A stretch of 64,000 nt of DNA from Pseudeuparius sepicola (taxonomy: Eukaryota > Arthropoda > Insecta > Coleoptera > Anthribidae), in contig OY987298.1 of assembly GCA_963920635.1 (NCBI GenBank), positions 56,523,949 through 56,587,948 on the forward strand. The letters run 5' to 3'. Under the pieces are notes generated by a model. It did no database searches, was not told the origin of the DNA, and saw nothing but the letters and a program-made list of their open reading frames with translations. How positions within the stretch are numbered: position 1 is the first letter of the stretch; each line of letters begins with the position of its first letter. This document shows, piece after piece, positions 24,175-35,802 of this stretch. Made by a program: the position numbers and the translations under genes.

Positions 24175-24385
24175 AGAGTAGACAACAGACAACGATAAAG
24201 TTAGTGACATCACACTATATTCAATATGACCGCCTCTCCAAGATGGCGGATTACATTTTCTTTTCAACCCCCTAAATATTGGGTATCAAATGAAAGGGCT
24301 TGAAGAGTAGAAAACGATAAAGTTAGTGACATCGCACTAAATTCAATATGGCCGCCGCTCTAAGATGGCAAATTAATTTTCTTGC
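24175..24385. repeat. Two-copy direct repeat, ~125-bp period
   Basis: AACGATAAAGTTAGTGACAT, CACTA-ATTCAATATG, CCGCC and AAGATGGC occur in order twice, near 24192-24255 and 24318-24375. Non-coding. Confidence 0.7.
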
Positions 24386-24640
24386 TTTCTGATGGCTGCT
24401 GCACTCAGGGTTGGCTCAAAGGAGAACAGGGTCTGATGATAGAGCCGGAAGGTGGTTACAGGAAATCGTTCATAAGACAATGCAATCCTAAATCCTATCG
24501 AGTTTGGGCTCATTGTTTTGTCTAAAAGAACTCTGTAATAAAAAAAACTAAAAAGTTGAAAATGAAATCATTAATAAAAAAATTAAAACAAGGTTTTATT
24601 TAAATGCCCCAAAATAAAGAAAATAGACTTTGAAATAAAT

Positions 24641-24829
24641 CAAATCAAAGCAAACCCATATATTTGTTACATTATAAAATCGTATGTGATTATAAAAGCT
24701 TGTTGCGAGATTTTCGTGTGTAAATTTCTATTATAGAAAAATACATTTTCTACTTACTTTCAAGGCGACAAGCTTTTATATCATATACGATTTTATAATG
24801 TAACAAAATTATGGGTTTGCTTTGGTTTG
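24641..24829. mobile_element. ~190-bp palindrome, MITE-like
   Basis: CAAATCAAAGCAAACCCATA at the left is mirrored at the right, with matching inner blocks (TGTTACATTATAAAATCGTAT, AAAAGCTTGT-GCGA). No protein. Confidence 0.7.
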
Positions 24830-25029
24830 TTTTAGTTCACAGTTTATTTTCCCCTTTTTAAATATTTATTTATCTTTCATTTTCTAATTTGGATTTTGAA
24901 CCATTTGAGTCCTATTGCTTTGTAACAAAATTATTTTTCATTATACTAAAAGGCGTAAAATTAATAGTAGCCAGTTTGTCAAATAAGCAAACTTCGTGAA
25001 TATTTTGTTTTTGGACTACTTATATGTAT

Positions 25030-25115
25030 ACAGGCCAGGCGCCTCGGCAACTAAATTCCACATGAGTCATAAAAAGTTGAACTTCAGATGCTTAATTTGA
25101 GCTACAAATAAACTT
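25030..25115. repeat. Dispersed module shared with 46.02-46.11 and 51.00-51.09 kb
   Basis: GCCTCGGCAACTAA, CACATGAGTCAT, AAAAGTTGAACTTC, GATGCTT and AATAAACT occur in the same order at all three sites. Here it stands alone; at the other two it lies inside a larger palindrome. Confidence 0.6.
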
Positions 25116-25545
25116 TCTGTATTAAGGCCAAAATCTGTGAATACTAGGCAATACTGAGTGTGGCAAGTAAATCAACTTACTGCCATATAGAGCAAAATAA
25201 CGAAGTAGCCATGATCATGGTAGATCATACGATATATCTTCTTTTGTTGGGGGTCTGGTGACATATTATATTATATACCTATATTTCAATGATAAAAGGA
25301 CATGGTGATAACAACTCTATGTCTTTATTTAACTTCTTGTCTTGAATGGTTTTAACACTATTATCACTTTCCCGGATAAAGCAAATAAAGCAAATCCTCA
25401 ACTCAAGGCTCTTATTTTTTGGGAGTTTTATAAGTAAAAATTCCTTATTTTTTATATAAATGACAAATTACATGTTTTTATTATCCCCCAATGAGCATAG
25501 GACATAATATGACGCACCTTCATTTACATTAAATATACATAAATA
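25116..25545. other. Unassigned AT-rich spacer
   Basis: No recognisable content. Confidence 0.4.
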
Positions 25546-26365
25546 CAGGATGATTTTTTTAGGACTACTACCGCGATTTTCTCGCTTATTTTGCGCCCTA
25601 CAAAAAAAGCGTAAGAAACAAAAATATGGCAATTTTGGACAACTAAGTGGTGCTGCAAAAGAAATCGGCATCCATGGCCAACTTGTCGGGCAAAATTAAG
25701 AAAACCTCAAAATGAGCAAAACTATTGATAGCCGTGGACTGCTTATTTTAAAAGACAGAGAAAAACTTGTATATTGAAAATTGATGGAACTAAGAAGCTT
25801 TATGCAAATAGTAACTCAGATAGTTTCAGAAAATTACACAGGGTCTTCGGCTCTCTTGAGGCTATGCATTTTTTTTTGTTTATTTATTATTTAACGGTTT
25901 TTCTCGCTTATTTTAGGCCACACAGAAAATACATAAGAAAACAAAATATGGCTATTTTGGTCAGCAGGGTGATGTTAATAAAGGAATGGGTATCAATGCC
26001 CAACTTTTCGCGGTGTACTAAAAAAACTTAAAATCAACAAAAATTTTCATGGTCTCAAGAGAGCCAAAGACCCTGTGTAATTTGCTGAAACTGTTTGAGC
26101 ACCTGGATGGATAAAGCTGCTCAGTGCCGTCAATTTTCAATAAAAGTTTTCCTCTATCTCTTAAAATAAACATTCCACGGCCATTAATAGTTTTGCTCAA
26201 TTTGCGGTTTTTTTAATATTGCGAGACAAGTTGGCCATGGATGCCGATTTATTTTGCAGCACCACTTAGCTGTCATATTTGCCATATTTTTGTTTCTTAC
26301 GCTTTTTTTGTAGGGTGCAAAATAAGCGAGAAAATCGCGGTGGTAGTCCTAAAAAAATCATCCTG
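25546..26365. mobile_element. Long-palindrome foldback element, 820 bp, TA|CAGGATG ends
   Basis: Left end CAGGATGATTTTTTTAGGAC and its reverse complement at the right, both flanked by TA. Arms of ~320 bp share blocks such as CGCGATTTTCTCGCTTATTT, GGCATCCATGGCC and ACACAGGGTCTT. The central ~170 bp differ. No coding capacity. Confidence 0.8.
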
Positions 26366-27075
26366 TATATATATTTTTATTTAATCCAGTCAGAAAGTTT
26401 ATTTGAATTGTAATAAAAAGCCAAGGCTTTCCCTAATGTTTTTTTTTCAAAATTTTCTTCCTCAACCTGCTTTGGCCATTTGGGCTGAGAGTTACACCGC
26501 ACTGCACTCAAATATTTTGGCACATTTTTAAAAATTGTGGGGACAGCACCACACTTTAGCTACGGAATTTTTCTGGGATATTCTCCTCCTACGACATTTT
26601 TTGTCTACATTAATTATTTCTCGTTCTTGAAAATATTTTATACACATATTAGGATTTTTAGAAATGAAATTTCACTTGGAATTTTACGAATCCATTATAG
26701 GTATTTATGACCCATTTAATTTTTAATTCCGTTTTTCTCCACAGCACTTGAACCTCGATTTGAACCGAACTGACTAAAAGACAAATTCATTCAATGATTC
26801 AATTTTTATAGAATTATTTAATTAAATTAATATAAAATAAATATGACATTTTTATAGAAAATATACCAATAAAAACAAGTGAAAACTGCAAATCAAACGA
26901 GCAAATATTCGAGGATAGAAATGACTTCTTTATTCTAAGGTTGAACTCAAACAACAGAATCATGTAATTAAATTATTGCACAAGATATAAGGATGCATTA
27001 CCGCAAAAATAAAATGTAAACAAACCCAATATTTGGTAACCAAAAAACTTACCTATATACCACAGTTAAAAGAAT
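26366..27075. other. Unassigned
   Basis: No repeat partner or gene recognised. Confidence 0.4.
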
Positions 27076-27367
27076 TATGGCCAAGAGCGCTGGACAAATG
27101 TGGGTTCACGGTATTGCTCCTAAATAGGCTTTATCCGTGTGATTTACTAATTGCCCTACTGGGATTACTACGGTTTTCTAGGGTTTTCCGTAGTACTTGA
27201 GCGAATGCTATCCTAGTTCTATCGGGAAAAAAGTCGGTCCTAGCCGCAAACGGCAACGAAGACAAAATAATAGTAATTGCCCCCCTCCGCCGCACAAGCA
27301 TGTGGTTGCTTCTGGGGTACTCCTAGTTTGGAGTATTGTGAGGGTGAGAATTATTATTATTATTCTT
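27076..27367 (+). repeat. Microsatellite-anchored repeat, long copy 2
   Basis: Reverse complement of 8501-8790, starting ATGGCCAAGAGCGCTGG and ending GTGAGGGTGAGA followed by (ATT)n. High similarity, with differences mostly at CpG or in the middle. A (CTAC)n tract lies just beyond at 27400-27418. Confidence 0.7.
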
Positions 27368-28661
27368 TTATCTGTGACTATACCACAGTTAAACACCTAC
27401 TTACCTACCTACCTACCTAAAAATTTATCAGAATCGGTCAACAAATAAATATTTACCAGGATGGTATGTCCTTAACGTGGACACACTGTATGTAGATTTA
27501 ATATCGGGTATCTTTTTGCAGTTCGATGCAATGTACATACTTATACGGAAGATTGTGTTTGAGTTTGTTCCTATGTGACCAACAGTGCATTTTATTGCAT
27601 AGCACAGAAGCAAAATATGCATCGCGAGATTGTCTGTAAAATGGGATCCGATATTGCCAACATTCCCGAACTAAAAAAACCCGCGACTCGCCTCCGAAGG
27701 GTATACCGATTTATAGGACGCCCTCATTGAAATTATAATGAAGCTGCCCGGCAACAGGCTGCAAAAATGGGCAAATAAAGCTGGAAAGCAATAGCTGTAT
27801 TCATAATGCATCCTGGAGTATGTGAATGGAATCGCAAGCAGTTCTCTAAAATATTGCTATATGGTTTATTTAGAGGACATGTTCACCCAAAATTGTAGAA
27901 TTATTAATTCTATTAACTATTTATTTAGATATATACTTATTTGGTTCTGGATTACGTTAATAATTTTCATGTTAAATGCATTCATATTTTCAAATTTAAT
28001 TTTTGGGAAAACTATTTTTCGAATGAAGATGTTTATGAAAAAGCCAGATATTTTACACATGGTGATTCAACTTTATTCTGTAAGACTTCAACAATTGATA
28101 TAAAACCATAAAATAAGATTTATCCATTTTGTGACGTTTCCAGGTGAGACACATTCTCAAAAATTATGTTTTCCATATTTGAATACCTCTTTTTATTCTT
28201 CAAGAAACGCAGTCTATTGATAATTTATTTTATACCTATGCCAAGTTTCAGGCAAATTTAATTTTTTGCCCATTACCTACCTGCTACTTTTTGAATACCT
28301 ATGCGAAGAACTAAATTATTTCATTTGAAGAAAAAAAAATTCAACTTAAGATTTCCGTTTTGCCAGAGGATATAAAAAGTGATATGTATGAGAAAATTAA
28401 AACTTTAAAAACCAATTGGGCGAGCACTTTTTAGGTAATTTTTTGGATGCTCTGAATTTCAGTTCTAAAAGAAAAAATAGGTAGCAAAATAATAGCCGTT
28501 CACGGATGTGATATTTTAGTCAGTTCTGTCTAAATAGAAATCTATTCCTTTATCAATTTAGATATTCTTCTCAGTTCTGCTCTTAATTCATAACAGTACC
28601 TATTGTTTTGCTATGTTATCAAGCACACTCATGTAGTACATGCGATGTTATAACAGTAATT
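27368..28661. other. Unassigned
   Basis: Open frame 27822-28103 (plus, 93 codons) is hydrophobic and AT-driven, with no domain recognised. Confidence 0.4.
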
Positions 28662-28948
28662 TATGCGGTATTCAGTATGATTTTTGTCCTTAAAACTATA
28701 GTACCTACAAGGGGTATTTTTCTGTACTGAGGACGTTCAGACCAATAAATTAATTAACTCATTCGAACTGAGAAGAATAGCTAAATTAAAAAAGAAGTTA
28801 GCAAGATGCCCGGAAGAGGACTTGTATTAATAAAGTCAAAACGTCAGCACGAATGAGTTAATTAGTTTCATGGTCTGAAAGTTCTCAGCACAGAAAGACA
28901 CCCCTTCTACTACTTTTAAGGATAAAAATCATAGTGAATACCATAAAA
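28662..28948. mobile_element. ~287-bp palindromic MITE
   Basis: Arms of ~100 bp: GGTATTCAGTATGATTTTTG at the left against AAAAATCATAGTGAATACC at the right, with inner AACTCATTCG / CGAATGAGTT. The loop is ~80 bp. Confidence 0.7.
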
Positions 28949-29595
28949 TACTCTATAAGCTGTAATCGTTTTCCATTTTAACTGAAAAACATCACACTTA
29001 AAGATACTGACCCCTCAAAATCAAACATAATATATCGTAAAATATAAAGTTTGATTACACCCTATTCCTGAAAGTATCCCCGTGAGACCCCGGCGGCGTA
29101 TAATAGTGCGAACGTCCTCTACAATAATCAAAACCTGTTAACTTTTTCAGAAAGGAATTCCCCGCCAAGAGCCCTTCAGGGTGTTATTAAAGCCCAACGC
29201 AAGGGTCCCACAGGTATATTAACTTTTGTTTAATACCCATCCATACAACTAATATAGCCGGATAAGAGGCGGTAGGTATACTAAATAAAATTTCCGCAGC
29301 ATGTGTTGTGCTGAAATGCCCCCTATAAAGGCATCGTCGTCGGGGACAAAAGTTTTATAACTTAGATATTTATAAAGTAGTTTGTGCCAGCGAAAATTGT
29401 ATGAATGGTCGGGTACACAAACCCGACCAATAAAGTAGATACCTATCATTTAACTTTTCAACCGCATGGCCGAATTGTTACCTATAACAACGTAATTTGT
29501 ACAAGTACCTACCGATCTCGGTGTATTACAACAACCTGAGAGGTGTCGAGTTGTCGCCGCCCTGAAATCACGGCGGGCTTATAAACGCCTATGCG
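28949..29595. other. Unassigned
   Basis: No gene or repeat recognised; ends against the tandem array. Confidence 0.4.
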
Positions 29596-30430
29596 ATTTT
29601 TTTGCACGCCACCGTTGTTTGTCACGGCACCCCTACACGTTATTTCTATACATATGTATCGCCTACTTGTCTCCCACAATTATTTTTGTGACTGAGATTG
29701 AATTGCACACAAAAATTCAGAATTTTGTTCTTAGGGATTTTCTTGCGACGACTCTGTCGGTTTATCACGGCACGCCTTCAGTTTTTTTAACTCCTAAATC
29801 CGCTATGCGTCCTCACAAATATCTTTGAGCTTGATATTGATTCACAACAGAAAAAAACAAAATGTCCAATTTTTGGATTTTTTTGCTGTATACTCCTATA
29901 CCTCCCCTACGAATCTCACACAAATATGTTTGAGATAGAGATTGACTTACACAAAAAAATCAGAATTTTCTTTCTTGGATTTTTTTTGTGACGCCACTGT
30001 AGTTTGTCACGACACCCCTACAGATTTTTTCCATATTCCTACATCCCTTAAAAACGTTTTCTTTCAGTGGTTTTTTTTGCGCTGCTACCGATATTTGTCA
30101 CGGCAGCCATACAGGTTTTTTTATAAGTAGTCCTATACATACTCTATGCATTCTCAACATATTTCTTTGAGATTGAGATTGATTTACATAAAAAATTCAG
30201 AGGTTCCTTCTTTACGATTTTTTGTAACACCACCTGTTGTCACGGCACCGGTACAGGTTTTTTTATACTCTTACATATATTACGAGTCCCCAGAAATATC
30301 TTTGAGATCGAGATTGATTTACAAAAATATTCAGAAATTTTTTCTCAGAATTTTTTTTTGCGCCGCCACTGTCGTTTGTCACGGCACCCCTGCAGGTTTT
30401 TTCTATACTCCCTCAGTTTTTTAAACACCA
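29596..30430. repeat. Degenerate satellite-like tandem array, unit ~90-150 bp
   Basis: At least six copies of a core CACTGT-GTTTGTCACGGCACCCC-ACAGGTTTTTT, near 29609, 29746, 29990, 30080, 30226 and 30360, separated by related AT-rich segments with GAGATTGAGATTGATTTACA. Several short frames inside it follow from the repeat. Copies are diverged, so the array looks old. Confidence 0.7.
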
Positions 30431-31367
30431 TCACTGCCCTTGTATCGTCGATTACAATAATACACTTTTTACTTATAGAATTTTTTTTACTTGCTTTTGG
30501 GTTCTGCTTAATATTTTGTCCCCGGCAGTGCCGCCTTTTTCCTACCCATCGTTTTGGAGGTAAGTGCTAACTTCACATTGGATCCAGTTCCTTGAACACC
30601 ACTATTTTATTGGTCCATTGGAATATTCTAGGACATTTCGAATAACCTGTTGCGTCGCTAATGTTCTTTCAGTACCTATTTAATAAAAGCCGTTGGTGCG
30701 GCTGAAGGAAGGAAAACCTTTATAATTATGATTGGGCTTAGAACTAAAACTAGGCAAGCATTTTCTCAGTTGGCTTCACTTACTTTTATGATACGCGGCG
30801 GTGTTACGTTAACAGCGTATTAGAATTTTCTTGTGTTAAAAAGTTGAAAAGAACATCTAAAAATAATTAACCAAAATCCGGCAAAATATAAAGTTGTTAT
30901 GTCCCCTACCAAATTGTAAATTAATTAAATTTGCAGGTGGTTGCAAGAGAACTTATCATTTAATTTATCAAACATTAATTAAAAATTGATGTCGATTAAG
31001 TTCAGAAAAAACATTGATTAACTTTGGCGGGATAAGTCCATTATTAATAGATGGCGCTTTAGAAAACTATAAGTTTACTTTTAACTTTATATTAGGTACA
31101 TTACCGCATTTTGGTACACTTGGGTTTTATGAATGTCAAAATGGCTGGTGACATCAGTTTTAAAGTAGAATGCAGGGGGCGCTTGGGCTATTCTTCACTG
31201 GTATATATAGCTCCATATTTTTTTAGTATACATTTTTGTCTCCTATTACATAATTAATTTATTATGTACAATTTTATTTTACATAAAAAAAGTCTGGCTG
31301 CAATTGCGAAAAATGTACAATTTTCGAGAAAATTACAATAGGTACAGTGCAACTAAGTTATCAAGTC
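30431..31367. other. Unassigned
   Basis: No recognisable feature. Confidence 0.4.
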
Positions 31368-31642
31368 CAACGGCCCTCGTAAAATAAACTGGACCACCAT
31401 TGGGCCCTAATAGTCCCTCCACCAATTTTTAGCCATTCTGCAGAAGACGCTGGCGTTCGCCTGGATGGCCGCCATATTGGTCCTCTTGTAGGGGATTTAG
31501 TGTGCATTCTAGGGAAGAAGAGAAAACTGTTGTGGCAACATAAAATGACATTTGACCACGGCCAACCACAGCCTTCGTGCATTTGACAGCCAATGACGTG
31601 TGATTGTATTGGAAAAGCAGTCCAGTTTTTACGAGGGCCCTG
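31368..31642. mobile_element. 275-bp MITE with CAGGGCCCTCGT-like ends
   Basis: Left CAACGGCCCTCGTAAAATAAA and right (reverse complement) CAGGGCCCTCGTAAAAACTGG, both leading to CTGGAC. The GC-rich interior includes ATGGCCGCCATATTGG. CAGGG termini fit hAT-type MITEs, but no clear 8-bp duplication is visible. Confidence 0.6.
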
Positions 31643-32384
31643 TGATTTTTTTTATTTTTTTCATCGAGTAGGTGTGTATAAAACGGTTCATATAGAGTGA
31701 AGATAATGGACAAAATTCCTTTAGGGAGCTACACGTTATACCTGGACCAGGTCTGTGTTACACGTAGGTAACCGTATTGATGCAAATTGTATGGATATAT
31801 GCATATGAAATTGGAGATATAAAAGAAGGCCCGAATGTGAATGTGTTCCAAAATTGAATACACGCAGTCCTGTCAGATCTAAAATTCGTACTGCTGGCTG
31901 TATGCGATACAAATAAGATGATCGATGATAAAGGCAGTTCATGCCAATCTACAAGCTTTACCATGGTGACGCTGCAGCAACGTATGCTGAAATTATGTTA
32001 CGCTATATAGAGACAGCACCCCGTCGAATTTAATTTTTGCGGTCTGCTTTCTAGTTTCCATATAACCCAGACTCCGAGCGACGGTCATTAGTCAGTTCGT
32101 GTGTTATTTTGCTCGTATTAATTTGAAATTAATATGAAGCCAATATTAATAGCCACAATAGAGAATTTATCAAGAGCAACAGATGATTGTCAGTCCCAAT
32201 GAAATATATATAGGAGTTATTATCAAAACTATACTATAGTGGTTTAATCTCGAGATCATTAGGCTAAATTCAGAAACAAAATTATAGTTTATTGCCTCCG
32301 GCTATTTACTAAACTGGTATGAAATAAATTATTAAGTATGTTATAGGATTGTTTCTACTCGTATATAGAACTGAAATACTACAT
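31643..32384. other. Unassigned
   Basis: No gene or repeat partner recognised. Confidence 0.4.
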
Positions 32385-32394
32385 TTTGCCCAGC

Positions 32395-32548
32395 GGCCTT
32401 GGCCATCAGTCGTGTTTTTTTTTATAAAGACATGTATATGCTCTGTCTCGATCTCAAATCGAACTAAGGTCAGCTAAGGCAGAAAAACCTGCAGTCCACA
32501 TAGGTCAGCGACGCTACGAACGTCGCCACCACGACCCTTATTGATTTT
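32395..32548. repeat. Dispersed repeat shared with 8776-8930
   Basis: Same ordered blocks as the copy at 8.8 kb (AAAGACATGTATATGC, CTGTCTCGATC, AAGGCAGAAAAACCTGCAGTC, GTCAGCGACG). Here it is not next to the microsatellite-anchored repeat. Confidence 0.5.
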
Positions 32549-32958
32549 AGTTACTAAATAAGTTGTATACATGGTGAATCTGAACCTATAATATCTCACT
32601 TTACTGACAATGTCATTAATTTTCGGTGATAATTTCTGGGACTGATAAAGCGTAATTCACAGTTTTGTGTCATTTTTTTGCGGTTCTAATAAATTTGCCT
32701 GCACAATAATATGACAATAAATAACTTTTGAAAAACCATCCCACTAACTTACATAAGATATGTACAGGGTGTCCCAAACTCGACGCCCCAGGGTTATTAT
32801 TATAGGCAAACAAAAACAGCCAGTACAAATTTTCCTTGTGGGTTTCTTGTAGGACCACTCCCGCAGGACTATACCTGTTTCTCTTTACATTTGGAAAGAG
32901 CATGTTTTTCTGATAGACATACGTAAATATATTTTTTCCAATACTAACCCTAAAAAGC
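32549..32958. other. Unassigned, with a lone TA|CAGGGTGTCCC end
   Basis: A TA|CAGGGTGTCCCAAACTCGA terminus starts at 32765 with no matching right end found nearby. Confidence 0.5.
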
Positions 32959-33019
32959 ATGTATTATTGACCCATCATTAACCCGAGAAGTTGATTTTCT
33001 CTCCCGAGGTCAATAATAA
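32959..33019. repeat. Hairpin downstream of the tyrosine recombinase gene
   Basis: TATTATTGACCC...CCCGAG pairs with CTCCCGAGGTCAATAATA around an AAGTTGATTTTCT loop. The words GTCAATAATA and CCCGAGG are shared with the hairpin at 34811-34938 on the gene's other side. Confidence 0.55.
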
Positions 33020-33308
33020 TTTATTATTCTATGTTTCTATGTTTATTCCCTTCTATGTACGGCACAATTTCGTTTTATTATACAACCCTGCTTACTTATT
33101 TCACTGATTTTTTTCAATTTGTATTAAACGTTGAACACACGCCAATGTAGATATTTTTACTTGTGGACCCTGCCCACAAAACAGAAATCTAACCTTTCCT
33201 TCCCCCACCTCCACCTAACCGTTCTAACCTAAAATTAGTAACAACAGCTGATGAAACAACGTTTATTTAAGTATTTGCGAAAACAAAAATTACAAATTAC
33301 AACTAAAA

Positions 33309-34515
33309 CTAATTATTATTATTAATGTAATAATTGACTGTGCAATTGTAACAAGTCATATTAATTAAACGTGTTGCAGTGCTTGTATTTGTAACCGGAA
33401 TATTAATGTGTTGATTGTTTAAGTGAATATTATCCGATATTTTTTGTGTAACACTGGCGGGATTTCTCGATTCTATATTAGCAAAGGAACTAGAACTACC
33501 AATATCAAATAACTGTTCATCACGAGGTTCATTATGGCTATCATTTGGATGGAGAGTGTTATCGCTCTGCGCAACTACAGGTACTGATGTAGCACTGTAA
33601 GCTGGCCCTTGAACCATTTTAGCTATTCTTTTTTTAGAAGCCAGAGATTCTTCAATATACCCTTCGGCAACAGTGGAAGATTTCCAACCTCCGTGTTGTT
33701 TTACAGTTATAAGATCGCCACCATTTTCCGCTAAAATTGTGGCCGAAGTGTGGATAGTCCCAAGAAACTTGCAATCACTTTTGGCATCTTACTTATTGTA
33801 TTATGGCCAATGTTCTGTCGTGTCGGCTTATTGTTCCGCAAAGTAATAAATAAGCGTGGTAAATCTGGAGTAGGCCGTTTTTGAATATACTTTTTAACAA
33901 CTTCGACCCAAATTGGCTTCATGATAACAAACTTTCGTGATGTTCCATTTTTACTAGTAGAAATATCAATAACGACTGTTCTACACGCACCAGCAACTGC
34001 GATAACAAGTACAACCTAGTAAGTAATAAAGTAATTATTGTTTATTGTGAACATGTAAATATATATGTAAAGTAGAACGAGGCATGTTTAGGTAGGTACC
34101 TTTGCTGTTAAAAACACTTCGTCTGGTGCGTCTCGCAAAAATCGTGCAATTTCATCTTCTTTAAAAACAAGTGATTTTTCGCTACATAATTAGTATTTTG
34201 CCTTTTCAAAAATGCTACCAGTTTAAAATACTTCGAAATGTCAATATTTTCCTTCAATGAAATCGTGGATTTTAACATAGAAAACGTTGCCCACAAGCTT
34301 GATGATTTCTTGTTTTCAGCTTGCGTTTGAAAATATACCAATAATATGTTTTCAGAAATTGCTTCAATATTCTTCATTTTGCACCAGTCTTTAAACATTG
34401 TATAAGTTTTTAAGTAAACACTTTTCGACTTCTGTGGAAGCAACTGATCATTAATCTTTTGTGCCTCTTCTCTAATTTCCGGAGGAGTGCAAAATATATT
34501 TGGCGAGGATGAGCC
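33309..34515 (-). pseudogene. Crypton-like tyrosine recombinase, broken, with one apparent intron
   Basis: Minus strand, exon 1 ~34515-34100 and exon 2 34015-33309. The N-terminal DNA-binding half reads PEIREEAQKINDQLLPQKSK, then FKDWCKMKNIEAISENILL and SLWATFSMLKSTISLKEN, the all-helical SAM-like domain typical of Crypton-type proteins in insects. After a one-base frameshift at ~34185 it continues DEIARFLRDAPDEVFLTAK. The intron is then spliced to VVLVIAVAGACRTVVIDIST, with the first catalytic Arg at 33980-33982. Near the C-terminus HGGWKSSTVAEGYIEESLAS supplies His (33693-33695), Trp and the nucleophile Tyr (33657-33659). The H-x-x-R segment expected before TSATILAENGGDL is missing at ~33750. 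The tail is Asn/Ser-rich. Such enzymes insert circular DNA by Tyr-mediated recombination. This copy is inactive. Confidence 0.75.
34016..34099 (-). other. Putative 84-bp intron in the tyrosine recombinase gene
   Basis: On the minus strand the 5' boundary is GCAAAG|GTACCTACC and the 3' boundary ACTTACTAG|GTTGTACTT. Removal joins TAK to VVLVIAVAGACR in phase 0, restoring the continuous protein. Without removal the frame hits stops. Size and AT content are normal for an insect intron. No transcript evidence is available. Confidence 0.6.
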
Positions 34516-34810
34516 ATCATGATAATTATTATCACAAATTTTTCACAAAAATAATATAAACTCACAGTTGATTTAGTCAAGAATAAATAATAATAATAAT
34601 AATTAATGGCTAAATTTGACAGACAACAGTAAAGAAACTTCATTTGATGAAACAAAAATCAAGGCTAACTTGATTTGTGATTAAATAATATGAAGGAAAA
34701 ATGAAAGGTAAGTTTACTATTAAAAATGCTTTACAATTTTTTACAATAATATTTTTATGGAATGTTAGTAGTGGAAAAATATTTTTATGGTGTTAGTAGA
34801 AAAAAAAATT

Positions 34811-34938
34811 GTATATTAACCACGGTTTAGACAGCTATTATTGCCCTCACGTCTTAAATCCCTCGGCGTTGCCTCGGGATTTAATATTGATTTTCGGGTC
34901 AATAATAGCCTCTGTCTAAACCTTGGTTAATAATATAC
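34811..34938. repeat. Nested hairpin upstream of the tyrosine recombinase gene
   Basis: Outer arms GTATATTAACCACGGTTTAG and CTAAACCTTGGTTAATA; an inner pair AAATCCCTCGGCG / TGCCTCGGGATTT. It could form a cruciform and shares CGGGTCAATAATA with the hairpin at 32959-33019. Confidence 0.7.
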
Positions 34939-35194
34939 TATTTTTGATATCTTGTTTCATTAAAAAGTTATATGCGTATTATTAAAATCGAGTTAGACAT
35001 GACTTATGAAGGTATAGTTTTGACAGAAACAATTGTATTAAAATTTTATTATTAGTCATAAAAATATAACTGTATGAACACCTTTTTAAGGAAAACTGTG
35101 ATTGGTGTTATTTTTTCTATTAAATTATCAATATTCCGGGATGGAATTTTGTAAACAAGGTTTTTCAGAAAATGTCAGAAATGGAATCCTAATA

Positions 35195-35385
35195 AAGTCA
35201 AGTCTGGCGACTTTTCTGGCGTTTTTATGAGTCCATTTATCCCGATCCATTTGTTTCCAAACTCATATTTTTAGAAATTCTTTTACAATGTTGGAGTTAT
35301 GTGGTGGAGCTTTGTCGTGTTGAAACCACATGGTTCTTCTTAAATGCAATGGCACATTTTCCATGAGAACTGGCAACTGTTATTT
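35195..35385 (-). pseudogene. Tc1/mariner-type transposase, C-terminal remnant
   Basis: The minus-strand reading gives QLPVLMENVPLHLRRTMWFQ, then HDKAPPHNSNIVKEFLK, and after a frameshift FGNKWIGINGLIKTPEKSPD and LTLLGFHF. The HD-APPH block holds the second acidic residue of a DDE/D catalytic domain, and SPDLT is the usual context of the third. This class of insect transposase often carries a DUF4817-like N-terminus. Only the last ~65 residues are present; the N-terminal two thirds are not seen on this strand. Confidence 0.7.
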
Positions 35386-35779
35386 CAAAAATTAGAGATT
35401 ATATTCGTATAATACAAAGTATATATCCTGAATCAAATTAGCCTTGGCTTGATCGGGTATCCATGGAAAACAAGTGACAGTTGATAATTTATTATTCTTA
35501 CCTGTCATAATTGAAATACCTTCTATTGACATATTTGTAGTTGTATCCAGTCATTGAACGTATCATAAAACTTTAATAATGGTCAGGGGCGGCTCGTGGG
35601 GTGGAGCCACGGTGCCATGGCCCTACCACCGACCATGCCCCGTCATCGACCCTAGTTCACACAAATTCATTTTAAGAATTTTTAAACTTCCTGATATTTA
35701 CTTACCGTGCGAACTGGCAACGGCGAGGAAGCGGCAACGCAGCGCGCCAACCTCCAGCCAGAGAGATAGTCTAGATCGC

Positions 35780-35802
35780 CACCGCGCGCCGGCGCGCGCC
35801 GT
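35780..35802. promoter_or_regulatory. CpG-dense palindrome in the hAT leader
   Basis: GCGCGCCGGCGCGC (14 bp, perfect palindrome) sits in a GC-rich ~250-bp patch between the hAT left end and the transposase ATG, in an otherwise AT-rich region. A promoter role is inference. Confidence 0.35.

Noticed and set aside
27197..27448. 83-codon ORF with a similar frame near 8.5 kb, which at first looks conserved
   Set aside because: It is part of a dispersed repeat, and the similarity extends equally through non-coding flanks and the other strand.
29596..30430. CRISPR-like repeat/spacer appearance
   Set aside because: Units are diverged, spacing is uneven, there is no leader or cas gene, and the genome is eukaryotic.
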